64,000 nt of DNA from Actinomadura sp. J1-007 (lineage in GTDB: Bacteria; Actinomycetota; Actinomycetes; Streptosporangiales; Streptosporangiaceae). Where the stretch lies: assembly GCF_009793335.1 (NCBI RefSeq), contig NZ_WING01000003.1, forward strand, positions 1,054,001 through 1,118,000, in the 5' to 3' direction. The position numbers and the translations under genes are program-made. The notes under the pieces were generated by a model, which was not told where the DNA came from, did no database searches, and saw only the letters and a program-made list of their open reading frames with translations. Position 1 is the first letter of the stretch. Each line of letters begins with the position of its first letter. Below are positions 17,739 through 29,359 of the stretch, in pieces.

Positions 17739-21327
<3,589 letters not shown>

Positions 21328-21332
21328 TCCGC

Positions 21333-21384
21333 CCGTACGCCCGCGCCGCGCCCCGTTCGTACGGCGCGCGGCGCGGGCGTACGG
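21333..21384. terminator. Long perfect bidirectional hairpin after metH
   Basis: A 19-base arm (21333-21351, starting CCGTACGCCC) is perfectly complementary to 21366-21384, with a 14-base loop. It lies in the gap between the convergent metH and DoxX genes. Confidence 0.75.
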
Positions 21385-21393
21385 CGGTGCGGG

Positions 21394-21915
21394 TCAGCGC
21401 AGGAAGGGGAAGCGGCGCACGACGGCGGTCCGCGACCAGGGGCGGGCGAGCCCCCAGGTCTCCCCCGCGTCGCTGAGCGCGAGCGAGATCAGGACGCCGG
21501 CGTAGATCCAGTGCTCGTCCATGAACGGGTTGGCCTCCGGCCAGAGGGACGCCGCCCAGAGCATCGCGATCAGCAGCGTCCCCCCGACGGCGGCGGCCCG
21601 CAGGCCGATCCCGAGGACCAGCGCGACGCCGAGCCCGATCAGCCCGAACATGTAGAGCGCGTCGACCCAGAGGGCGCCCGCCATGGCGTGGAACATGCCC
21701 TGGAACGGGCCGTCCACGCTGCTGAGGAAGCCTTTGGACGGGGAGGTGCCGTCCACCCAGCCCTCGGGGGCCGACTTCCCGAATCCGAGCAGCTTGTCGA
21801 TGAAGGCCCAGAGGAAGATCCAGCCGAGGAAGATCCGGGTGGCCGCCCACGCGTAGCGGGCGGTGGGGGCGGCGGTGCGGTGCGCGGGGGGCCTGAGCGG
21901 GGTTTCGAGCGGCAT
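21394..21915 (-). CDS. DoxX-like membrane protein
   Basis: This 173-residue protein has four predicted transmembrane segments (ATRIFLGWIFLWAFIDKLLG; WVDALYMFGLIGLGVALVLGI; AAAVGGTLLIAMLWAASLW; IYAGVLISLALS). The FLGWIFLWAFIDKL segment and overall plan fit the DoxX/DoxD-like family, whose members are linked to quinone or thiosulfate redox and to oxidative-stress membrane complexes. The ATG at 21915 has AGGAG upstream. It is a single gene with an inverted repeat in its promoter and a strong terminator after it. The specific function is unknown. Confidence 0.82.
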   Translation of the reverse strand: MPLETPLRPPAHRTAAPTARYAWAATRIFLGWIFLWAFIDKLLGFGKSAPEGWVDGTSPSKGFLSSVDGPFQGMFHAMAGALWVDALYMFGLIGLGVALVLGIGLRAAAVGGTLLIAMLWAASLWPEANPFMDEHWIYAGVLISLALSDAGETWGLARPWSRTAVVRRFPFLR

Positions 21916-21950
21916 CTGACGGCTCCTGGGGGCGGGGGCGAGAGCCTTTC

Positions 21951-21966
21951 GGAAAGTTAAGTTTCC
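21951..21966 (-). promoter_or_regulatory. Near-perfect palindrome in the DoxX promoter
   Basis: The minus strand reads GGAAACTTAACTTTCC, symmetrical about TTAA except at two positions. It sits 36-51 bases upstream of the DoxX start in a locally AT-rich stretch, the usual place for a repressor site. The regulator is unknown. Confidence 0.45.
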
Positions 21967-22060
21967 TATTAATTTCCCGTTCTGACCAGAGCCGTGACCG
22001 ATGTCGTGCGCACCGTCGCGCGTTCTCGGGCGGGACGGCCCCGCCGGCCGCCCGGGAACG

Positions 22061-22091
22061 CGACGGCCGGGGCGCGGGGCCCCGGCCGTCG
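22061..22091 (-). terminator. Hairpin after the CU044_5270-type gene
   Basis: CGACGGCCGGGGC (22061-22073) pairs with its exact complement at 22079-22091 over a 5-base loop, eight bases past the stop at 22099. Confidence 0.65.
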
Positions 22092-22098
22092 GCGCCGG

Positions 22099-23109
22099 TC
22101 AGAGGCGCTGGCCCGGACGGTCCACGACGCCGGCCTTCAGGCGGGCCGACATGCTCTCGACCACGCCCTTCTTGAACGTCCCGCCATTGGGGAAGGTGTG
22201 GTCCTTGACGACGGTCGTGCGGTGGCCGCGGTAGGTGTACTTCACCGGGTCCAGGAGGATCTCCTCCTTGAAGGCCCCCTCCATGACGAGCGAGAGGCCG
22301 AGCGCGGGCCGCCCGAGCGCGTCCACCGCCTTGCGGTCGAGCCGGACGCCCGGGATCTTCGCCATCGCGCCGTAGACCGACGCCTCCTGCGCGGGCGGCA
22401 GCACCCCGTTGTTGCTCAGCAGGGAGGACAGCAGCTTGAACGCGGCCTCCCCCTTGGGGAAGGGCGCCGGCTCCTTGCGGGCCCACGCCAGCAGCGCGCC
22501 CGGGTCGCGCGGCAGGGCGGCGACGCCGGCGTAGTCGGTGGGCGGCATGCCGCCGCCGGACGGCGAGTTCATCAGCCTGCCCTTCTCCATGAACGCCATC
22601 CGCTTGCCGTCGGCCCTGGTCCAGATCCGTTCGACGGTCTTCTTCAACGGCTCGTCGGGCTTCCGCACCTGGCCCTTGGCGGGCAGGTCCGCCCGCCGGT
22701 AGCTGGTCTCGACGCAGATCCACTGGTCGGGGCGGGGCGCGGTGAACGGGCGGGACCGCGCGGCGGACGCGGCGCCCGCCAGCACGACCTGGGCGTCGGC
22801 CGCCGGGGCGCCGGGGAGGCCCGGCACGCCGGAGCGCGGCCGGCCCGAGCCGTCCGTCCCGCCGAGGTTCTGGACCACGGTGACCCCTCCCGCGACGGCG
22901 ACGGCGAGGCCCCCGACCGCGACGAGCCGCACGGCCGTGCGGCGGGGCGCGAACCGGCGCCGTCCCGCCGGAGCACCGGGCGCGGACGCGGTGACGCGGG
23001 CGAACGCGGCGCGGCCGGTCGCGTCCCGTCCCGAACCGGCCACGTCGTCGCGGGCGACCGGGTTCGCCGGCGCGAGCAGCCGGCGGACTTCCTGGACGTC
23101 GTCGTTCAT
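22099..23109 (-). CDS. CU044_5270-type membrane protein, partner of an ECF sigma factor
   Basis: This 336-residue protein begins with a short cytoplasmic part (MNDDVQEVRRLLAPANPVAR), followed by one membrane helix (TAVRLVAVGGLAVAVAGGVTVV) and an extracytoplasmic domain (WICVETSYRRADLPAKG and VYGAMAKIPGVRLDRKAVDALGRP). It matches the actinobacterial CU044_5270 family, which is repeatedly found directly after ECF sigma genes. The start ATG overlaps the sigma stop (ATGA), so the two are coupled. By position it may act as anti-sigma or sensor, but it lacks the HxxxCxxC zinc motif, so the mechanism is open. Confidence 0.83.
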   Translation of the reverse strand: MNDDVQEVRRLLAPANPVARDDVAGSGRDATGRAAFARVTASAPGAPAGRRRFAPRRTAVRLVAVGGLAVAVAGGVTVVQNLGGTDGSGRPRSGVPGLPGAPAADAQVVLAGAASAARSRPFTAPRPDQWICVETSYRRADLPAKGQVRKPDEPLKKTVERIWTRADGKRMAFMEKGRLMNSPSGGGMPPTDYAGVAALPRDPGALLAWARKEPAPFPKGEAAFKLLSSLLSNNGVLPPAQEASVYGAMAKIPGVRLDRKAVDALGRPALGLSLVMEGAFKEEILLDPVKYTYRGHRTTVVKDHTFPNGGTFKKGVVESMSARLKAGVVDRPGQRL

Positions 23110-23654
23110 GACTGCGAGCTCCTCTGGAGGGTCATCGGGTGGAGGCGCTGGTCGTCGGTGTCGAGTTCGGCGAGGACGGCCGCGAGGCGCCGCCGGGCGC
23201 GGTGCAGCCGCACCGAGAACGTCTTCGCCGAGCATCCGGCCACGACCGCGGCGTCCTTGGCGTCGAGCTCCTCCCAGCCGACGAGCTGGAGGGCCTCGCG
23301 GTCGCGGGCGGAGAGCCGCCGGAGGGCCGCGCCGATCCGGCCGCCCTCCGCGAGCCCCGCCGCCACGTCCGCCGCGGGCTCGTGCGTGCCGCGGTCGTCC
23401 CGCAGCCGGCCCCAGAGCAGGCGGCGCCGGCGGTGGCCGCGCGCCTCGTTCGCCAGGGTGTTGCGGGCCACGTGCAGCAACCACGGGAACGGGCGGTCGG
23501 CCGGGAGGTCGTCCCGGCGCCGCCAGGCGACCAGGAACGTCTCCGCGGCGACGTCCCGCGCCGTCTCGTGGTCGACCCGCCGTGCCGCGTAGGCGAGGAC
23601 GTCGTCGTAGTGCGCGTCCCACAGCTCGGCGAACCTACTGTCCGCATCTGGCAC
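23106..23654 (-). CDS. ECF RNA polymerase sigma factor
   Basis: This 182-residue sigma-70 family factor has region 2 (FAELWDAHYDDVLAYAARRV, ARDVAAETFLVAWRR, PFPWLLHVARNTLANEARG) and region 4 (LRRLSARDREALQLVGWEELDAKDAAVVAGCSAKTFSVRLHRARRRL). The GTG at 23654 follows GGAGG at good spacing. It overlaps the CU044_5270-type gene by four bases. Target promoters are unknown; autoregulation is usual for such pairs. Confidence 0.92.
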   Translation of the reverse strand: MPDADSRFAELWDAHYDDVLAYAARRVDHETARDVAAETFLVAWRRRDDLPADRPFPWLLHVARNTLANEARGHRRRRLLWGRLRDDRGTHEPAADVAAGLAEGGRIGAALRRLSARDREALQLVGWEELDAKDAAVVAGCSAKTFSVRLHRARRRLAAVLAELDTDDQRLHPMTLQRSSQS

Positions 23655-23893
23655 GGTGCCTCCAATCCTGTTGTCGTGTCACCTCCAGATGTCCGGCAAC
23701 TCCGCGATCACTACACCGCGGTCGGAAACGGTCGCCCGCCGGGTCCCGCGCGTCCGGTCGCCATCGAAGCCGGGCGGCGTCCGCCCCGGAGACCGTCCTT
23801 CCGCTGCGGTTCTGAGAAATCTTGCCAAAACTCCGTAATCCCGCTGTGGTTCCGACGTCTCTGGAACACGTCGTTCCAGCGAAGGAGATCTCA

Positions 23894-25142
23894 TTGTCTG
23901 ACCGCAGTCAGGTGGTCCGCCTTCCCGTGCGCCGGATCGAGCTCGGCTTCTCGTTCGAGGACGCGGCCCGGATCGCCAGCGACCTTCGCGGGCATGTGCC
24001 CGGCATCGCGGACGAGGCGGTGCGCCGCATCGAGAGGCAACTGCCGGAGTACGCCCGGCCGCAGGACCACCGGTACTCCAAGGCGCTCGGCCTGGGCGTC
24101 GCGTACGCCATCGGCCACTTCCTGGACCTGATGGCCGACCCCGACGCGAACTCCGGCGAGATCCTGGAGTTCTGGCGGCGGGTCGGCGCGGGCGAGGCCG
24201 GCGAGGGCCGGACGCTGGACGCCTGGCAGGCCGCGACCCGGATCGGGGCCGGGGTGGCGGTCGAGCGGCTCACCGAGCGCGCCGAACGGCTCGGCCACCG
24301 GGCGAGCGCGGCCACCATCGCGGGCATCACCAACGCGGTCTTCGGCTACCTCAACCAGCTCGCCGTGGCCGTCGCCGAGGGGCACGCCGAGGCCGAGGCG
24401 CGCGCGGCGGGCACCCGCGAGGACCGCAGGCGGCGCCTGGTCGACCTGCTGCTCGGCGGCCCCGACGTCAAGGACCTGCGGGGCCTGGCGCACGAGGCGG
24501 ACTGGCCGCTGCCCCGCAGCGTCGCCGCCGTCGCCCTCCAGGAGCGCGGGTCCGACGCCCGGCACCCCGCGCTGCTGCCCGACGTCCTGCCCGGCCTGCA
24601 CCTCCCCGAGCCCTGCCTGATCGTCCCGACCCGACGGTCCCGGCCGCGGCCGGATGCTCGAACGGCAGCTCCGCGGCTGGACGGCCTCGATCGGCCCGAC
24701 GGTGGGCGTCACCGAGGTGGCCAAGTCGCTGCGCTGGGCCCGGCACGCGCTGGAGCTGGCCGGCCAGGGGCTGATCGACGGCGCCAAGCCCATCGCCGCC
24801 GAGATGCACATGCCGATCATCGTGATGATGCAGGAGCGCGAGCTGGTCGAGCGCGCGATCGAGCGCAGGCTCGGGCCGCTGCTCGGCGTCCGCCCGGCGC
24901 AGCGCCACCGGCTCGCCGCGACGCTGCTGACCTGCCTGGAGTGCGGGTTCAACGCCACCGAGGTCGCCGGGCGGCTCCACGTGCACGCGCAGACCGTCCG
25001 CTACCGCATCCGGCAGTTGGAGAACCTGTTCGGCGACACCATCCACGCCTCCGCCGGGCGCCTGGAGCTGCACATGGTGCTCCAGGCGTGGCTCACCCTC
25101 AACGCCGAGCCCATCGCCGGCGACCAGCTCAGCTACGGGTGA
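23894..25142 (+). CDS. PucR/CdaR-type transcriptional regulator (frameshifted by two missing bases)
   Basis: After correction this is a 416-residue regulator. The N-terminal helical region (FSFEDAARIASDLRGHVPGI to ALGLGVAYAIGHFLDLM) is the type seen in actinobacterial PucR proteins, followed by a GGDEF-like middle part and a C-terminal PucR helix-turn-helix (LEVAGRLHVHAQTVRYRIRQLENLFG type; here FNATEVAGRLHVHAQTVRYR). Two slips at 24630-24634 interrupt it; LIVPDPDGPGRGRMLE is restored by one G and one C. The TTG start at 23894 has AAGGAG six bases upstream. It is monocistronic. Family members respond to purine, amino-acid or alcohol substrates; the ligand is unknown here. Confidence 0.85.
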
Positions 25143-25214
25143 CCCCGGACCGTTCCGCGGCGGACGGGCGCGCGCTGGCCGGGTCCCCGGCCGGGCGCCG
25201 GGCGGGCCGGGGCG

Positions 25215-26711
25215 TCACTTCTTGGACTGCTCGACGGCCCAGCCCTGGGCGGCCATCCCGGAGAACGACGACGACTTCAGCGTCACCGGTTGCAGGCCCG
25301 AGTAGCTGGCCTGGAGGTACCAGCCGGCGCCGTTCGACAGGCGGTAGACGGCGGGGGCGAAACGCACGAGATTCCAGACCTGGTGCGCGCCGCCGCACGG
25401 GGCCGTGGTCACGGCGTACTCGGTGCTGCCCTCCCAGGGGACGGACGCGGACGGCTTCCCGCGGGCCAGGCACTTGCCGTTGGACGCGCTCGTCAGGGTG
25501 AAACCGCCGCCGGCGTTCTTGCGCTTCCACGCGGTGGCCGGGTCGGTGCAGGAGCGCTGCCGGACCGACGCGCCGACGGGCGCCAGGCAGGAGAACAGGG
25601 TCGTGTTGCGCACGCGGTAGCCGCCGCCGGACGCCGCCGCCGCGCCGCCCTTCCGCTTTTTCGCGGGCTTGATGCCCTTCGGCCCCGCGGGCCGTTCGCC
25701 GTCGCTGCGCGCCGACTCCTGCCGCTTCGACGCCGACGGGGCGGGCGTGGGCGCGGGAGCGGGCGGGACGGCGGCCGAGGCGGGCGGCGCCCCGGCGTCC
25801 GGCGATCCCGCCGTCCCGCCTCCGCCGCCGAACGTCATGAACAGGACGACCACGACCACCGCGGCGGTCCCGGCCACCCCGGCGTGCACGGCCCACCCGG
25901 GCGCGGACGCCGCGCCATGCGACAGGGCGTCCAGCGAGACCGTGGGCGCGCCGAGCACCACGGCGCCGACCGGGAGGCAGCGCCGCAGCCGCCCGTTCAG
26001 ATCGGCCATCTCCTGCGCCGCGAGCCGGCAGCGCTCGCAGGAGTCGAGGTGCTCGCGCAGCGCCCGGCTGCGGCGCCGGCCCGGGCGGCGCAGGCTCGCG
26101 GCGAGCTGCGCGGTGAACTCGGCGCAGTCGGGATGGCCCTCGCAGCTCGCGACCAGGAACGCCTGCCGCAGCCCCTCGCGCGCCCGGAACGAGAGCTGAG
26201 CCACCGCGCCGGACGTCATGCCGAGCAGCTCGGCGACCTCCTGGGCCGGCTCGTCCTCGACGACCGTGTGCCAGAGGACGGTCTGCCACCGCTCCGGCAG
26301 CGACCGGAAGGCGCGGACGGCCGCGTCGAGCTCGTCCACGTCGGGAGGGTCGTCGGTGCTCGCGTCGGCCCACGCGGCGACCTCGTCGGTCACGACGGTG
26401 CGCCGCCCCGCGCGGGCCCAGTCGACGGCCGCGTTGCGCACCACCGTGTAGAGGTACGGGCGGCAGCCCTCCTGCGGGCCCTTGCCCTGGCGCAGCGCGG
26501 CGAACGTGCGGACGAACGCCTCGCTCGTCAAGTCCTCGGCCGTGTGCTGGTCGCGGACGAGCCCGCGCGCGTACCCCAGCACCGCCGTGTGATGCCGCCG
26601 GTACAGCTCGCCCGACGCCCGCTCGTCGCCCGTGCCGACCGCCGCCGCCAGGTCGGCGTCCGACTCCGTCCCCGCGCCCGTGACCACCACGCCATCCAAC
26701 CCAACGCTCAT
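25215..26711 (-). CDS. ECF sigma factor fused to anti-sigma zinc motif, membrane helix and lectin-like domain
   Basis: One uninterrupted 498-residue chain. Residues about 30-185 form sigma regions 2 and 4 (YARGLVRDQHTAEDLTSEAF; LPERWQTVLWHTVVEDEPAQEVAELLG). Residues 221-228 carry the anti-sigma zinc signature HLDSCERC. A membrane helix at about 275-296 (AGVAGTAAVVVVVLFMTFGG) is followed by a Pro/Ala and Lys-rich linker and a C-terminal beta-trefoil-like domain (about 355-498) with repeated Q/W motifs (AHQVWNLVRF and NGKCLARGKP). Fusions of this plan are known among actinobacterial ECF groups (ECF52-like, by memory). The inference is a membrane-held sigma factor sensing a carbohydrate outside, with release probably by proteolysis. 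No separate anti-sigma gene is nearby. Confidence 0.88.
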   Translation of the reverse strand: MSVGLDGVVVTGAGTESDADLAAAVGTGDERASGELYRRHHTAVLGYARGLVRDQHTAEDLTSEAFVRTFAALRQGKGPQEGCRPYLYTVVRNAAVDWARAGRRTVVTDEVAAWADASTDDPPDVDELDAAVRAFRSLPERWQTVLWHTVVEDEPAQEVAELLGMTSGAVAQLSFRAREGLRQAFLVASCEGHPDCAEFTAQLAASLRRPGRRRSRALREHLDSCERCRLAAQEMADLNGRLRRCLPVGAVVLGAPTVSLDALSHGAASAPGWAVHAGVAGTAAVVVVVLFMTFGGGGGTAGSPDAGAPPASAAVPPAPAPTPAPSASKRQESARSDGERPAGPKGIKPAKKRKGGAAAASGGGYRVRNTTLFSCLAPVGASVRQRSCTDPATAWKRKNAGGGFTLTSASNGKCLARGKPSASVPWEGSTEYAVTTAPCGGAHQVWNLVRFAPAVYRLSNGAGWYLQASYSGLQPVTLKSSSFSGMAAQGWAVEQSKK

Positions 26712-26954
26712 CGGTCATCACAACCCTCATCCGCAACGATCCGCCGCCTCGCGGACGCGCCCGGACCCGAGGGACCACCTACTGAGTAGACGCGCGGGGG
26801 CCGGGTGCATTACGCGGTTTCGCGAACGAGATTCGGCGGCGCCCCGGAGGAGAGCCCGACCGGGGCGCGGCGGGACGCGGCGGGGGCGCGGCGGGGGGCG
26901 CGGCGGGGGCGCCGGAGCAAACCGTTACGCCCTGGGCCAGGATCGGACAAAAGT

Positions 26955-26970
26955 TACTTATGGGTAAGTA
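26955..26970 (+). promoter_or_regulatory. TetR-type palindrome in the cholesterol oxidase promoter
   Basis: TACTTA-TGGG-TAAGTA has perfect six-base arms in a locally AT-rich stretch about 62-77 bases upstream of the cholesterol oxidase start, typical of TetR-family operators. The rest of the 26712-27031 gap upstream of it is GC-rich with nothing else recognised. Confidence 0.5.
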
Positions 26971-26991
26971 GTGACTTGCCCGACCACCATG

Positions 26992-27005
26992 TAGAACATG
27001 TTCTC
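26992..27005 (+). promoter_or_regulatory. KstR-like operator before cholesterol oxidase
   Basis: TAGAACATGTTCTC contains the perfect palindrome AGAACATGTTCT. It fits the KstR consensus TnnAACnnGTTnnA at every fixed position but the last. KstR represses cholesterol uptake and early catabolism genes in actinobacteria. The site is 27 bases upstream of the start of a cholesterol oxidase gene, so the match is functionally coherent. Confidence 0.65.
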
Positions 27006-27031
27006 ACTCGACAGAGAGTGAGGTAAGTCAC

Positions 27032-28675
27032 ATGGGTGACTCCACCAAGCAAGGCTTGGGCTCCAGCGGCCTATCGCGGCGCGGATTCATTGCTGGAACG
27101 AGTTCTATCCTCGGGGTCGCGGCGCTCGGCGGGCGCGCCGGCGCCGCGGTCCGCACGGCCGTCCCCGCCACCGCCCCGATCGGCGACGGCGCCCGCGTCC
27201 CCGCGCTGGTGATCGGCACCGGGTACGGCGGCTCGGTCGCCGCGCTGCGCCTCGCGCAGGCGGGCGTCAACGTGCACATGGTCGAGATGGGCATGGCCTG
27301 GGACACCCCCGGCCCGGACGGCAAGATCTTCGCCAACACCACCAACCCGGACGCCCGGTCGTACTGGCTCCGCACCAAGACCAAGCAGCCCCTCAGCAAC
27401 TTCCTCGGCTTCCCGATCGACCGGAGCATCCCCCGCCACACCGGCATCCTCGACGCCGAGGAGTTCAGCGGCATCACCGTCTACCAGGGCCGCGGCGTCG
27501 GCGGCGGGTCGCTGGTCAACGGCGGCATGGCGGTCACCCCGAAGCGGGAGAACTTCGCCGCCATCCTCCCCTCGGTGAACGCCGACGAGATGTACGGCAC
27601 GTACTACCCGCGCGCCAACGCCGCCCTCGGCGTCGCCACCATCGACCCGGCCTGGTTCGACACCGCCGACTGCTACCAGTACGCCCGGGTCGGCCGCAAG
27701 CACGCGCAGCGCTCGGGCTTCCCGTTCGTGTTCGTGCCGACCGTGTACGACTGGGACTACATGAAGCGGGAGGCGGCGGGAACGGTGCCGAAGTCGGCCC
27801 TGGCCGGCGAGATCCTCTACGGCAACAACCACGGCAAGAAGTCGCTCCAGAAGACCTACCTCGCCCAGATCCGGGCGACCGGCAAGGTCACCATCTCGCC
27901 GCTGCACCGGGTCACCTCGGTGTCCCCGGCCGCCGGCGGCGGCTACACGGTCGCGATCGACCAGCTCGACACCTCCGGCGCGACGACGGCCACCAAGACC
28001 GTGACCGCCGACCGGGTGTTCTTCGCGGCGGGCAGCGTCGGCACCAGCAAGCTGCTGGTCAAGCTGAAGGCCACCGGCGCGCTGCCCGGCCTGAACGGCG
28101 AGATCGGCAAGGGCTGGGGCGACAACGGCAACGTCATGTGCGGCCGCGCCAACCACCTGTGGGACCCGACGGGCAGCCTCCAGGCGTCCATCCCGACGGG
28201 CGGCATCGACAACTGGGCGGCGGGCGGCGCGTTCGCCGAGGTCGCGCCGCTGCCGACCGGGATCGAGACGTACGCCTCGTTCTACCTGTCGATCACCAAG
28301 AACCCGCACCGGGCCGAGTTCTCCTGGAACGCCGCGGCGGGCCGGGCCGACCTGAACTGGCAGGCGTCCTGGAAGCAGCCGTCCATCGACATGGCCAAGA
28401 CCATCTTCGACAAGATCAACAAGAAGGAGGGCACGATCTACCGGACCGACCTGTTCGGGACCTACAAGATCTGGGGCGACCACCTCACCTACCACCCGCT
28501 CGGCGGCGCGGTGCTGAACAAGGCCACCGACAACTACGGCCGCCTGCACGGCCACCCGGGGCTGTACGTCATCGACGGCGCGCTGATCCCCGGCAACACC
28601 AGCGTCAACCCGTTCGTCTCCATCACGGCGCTCGCCGAACGGAACATCGAGAAGATCATCGCCACCGACCTGTGA
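27032..28675 (+). CDS. Secreted cholesterol oxidase (class I, GMC family)
   Basis: This 547-residue flavoenzyme oxidises and isomerises cholesterol to cholest-4-en-3-one with release of peroxide. A twin-arginine signal (SRRGFIAGTSSILGVAALGG) directs export. The mature protein starts RVPALVIGTGYGGSVAALRLAQAG, the FAD dinucleotide fold, followed by YQGRGVGGGSLVNGGMAVTP. Near the C-terminus are the catalytic His region (HLTYHPLGGAVL) and Asn region (PGNTSVNPFVSITALAERN) known from Streptomyces cholesterol oxidase. The ATG at 27032 follows GAGG. The promoter has a KstR-like and a TetR-like palindrome. It is monocistronic and ends at a hairpin. The extracellular peroxide it makes gives a possible link to the catalase in this window. 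Confidence 0.94.
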   Translation: MGDSTKQGLGSSGLSRRGFIAGTSSILGVAALGGRAGAAVRTAVPATAPIGDGARVPALVIGTGYGGSVAALRLAQAGVNVHMVEMGMAWDTPGPDGKIFANTTNPDARSYWLRTKTKQPLSNFLGFPIDRSIPRHTGILDAEEFSGITVYQGRGVGGGSLVNGGMAVTPKRENFAAILPSVNADEMYGTYYPRANAALGVATIDPAWFDTADCYQYARVGRKHAQRSGFPFVFVPTVYDWDYMKREAAGTVPKSALAGEILYGNNHGKKSLQKTYLAQIRATGKVTISPLHRVTSVSPAAGGGYTVAIDQLDTSGATTATKTVTADRVFFAAGSVGTSKLLVKLKATGALPGLNGEIGKGWGDNGNVMCGRANHLWDPTGSLQASIPTGGIDNWAAGGAFAEVAPLPTGIETYASFYLSITKNPHRAEFSWNAAAGRADLNWQASWKQPSIDMAKTIFDKINKKEGTIYRTDLFGTYKIWGDHLTYHPLGGAVLNKATDNYGRLHGHPGLYVIDGALIPGNTSVNPFVSITALAERNIEKIIATDL

Positions 28676-28693
28676 CGATGGCCTGATGTGGAA

Positions 28694-28719
28694 GCCGGCC
28701 ACGGGCGCGTGTGGCCGGC
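28694..28719 (+). terminator. Hairpin after cholesterol oxidase
   Basis: GCCGGCCAC (28694-28702) pairs perfectly with GTGGCCGGC (28711-28719) around an 8-base loop, 19 bases past the stop. Between it and 28879 is a C-rich stretch with short direct repeats of the type CTCCCCGGACGCCCCG, with no conserved frame. Confidence 0.65.
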
Positions 28720-28879
28720 CGGTCCGCGGAACGCCCCGCCCCGCCCCGGACCGCCGCGGAACGCCGCGCGGAACGCCCCGGACCGCGCCGAACGCCCGGC
28801 TCCCCGGACGCCCCGCTCCCCGGACGCCCCGCTCCCCGACGCCCGAACGCTCCCGACGACGCCCGGCGGCCCTGCCGCC

Positions 28880-29359
28880 TCAGGGGCGGGGGAGCATGCA
28901 CATGGTGTCGAGGCCGAGCACGTGGTTGAGCCGGCCGAACGCCAGCCACGAGCCGATGCTCATGCTCAGCTCCACGATCTCCAGCTGGCTGTAGCGCGCC
29001 GACATCCGGTCCCAGAACTCCTCGTCCAGCCCGTGGTGGTCCAGCGCGTACCGTTCGGCGTACTCGGCGGCGAGCCTGGTCCGGTCGTCGAACGCCTCGG
29101 TCGTCCGCCACTCGGCCACCGCGTCGGCGAACCCCTCCTCGACCTTCTCGCCGTCCCGCTCGGTCCGCCAGTCGAGGCAGAAGACGCACCCGTTGATCTG
29201 CGCGATCCGCAGCCGCGCGGCCTCGAACTCGCGGAGCCCGAGGGTGGTGTGCGCGTAGACCGCCAGCGAGAAGTTCGCGGCGGCGGGCCCGATCCCGGGG
29301 ACCATCTCCCCCCACACGTACTCGATCGCGTCCTTGCCCTCGGGGATGTCGATGTTCAT
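28880..29359 (-). CDS. Carboxymuconolactone decarboxylase/AhpD-like protein
   Basis: This 159-residue all-helical protein has the CMD core with a redox CxxC (RIAQINGCVFCLDWRT) and a downstream histidine motif, plus the conserved C-terminal part SARYSQLEIVELSMSIGSWLAFGRLNHVLGLD. Members include AhpD-type peroxidase partners and lactone decarboxylases; CxxC plus His fits the AhpD type. Its ATG overlaps the stop of the DapB-fold dehydrogenase (ATGA), so the two are co-translated from the promoter with the KstR2-like site. A role in steroid breakdown or detoxification is inference. Confidence 0.87.
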   Translation of the reverse strand: MNIDIPEGKDAIEYVWGEMVPGIGPAAANFSLAVYAHTTLGLREFEAARLRIAQINGCVFCLDWRTERDGEKVEEGFADAVAEWRTTEAFDDRTRLAAEYAERYALDHHGLDEEFWDRMSARYSQLEIVELSMSIGSWLAFGRLNHVLGLDTMCMLPRP

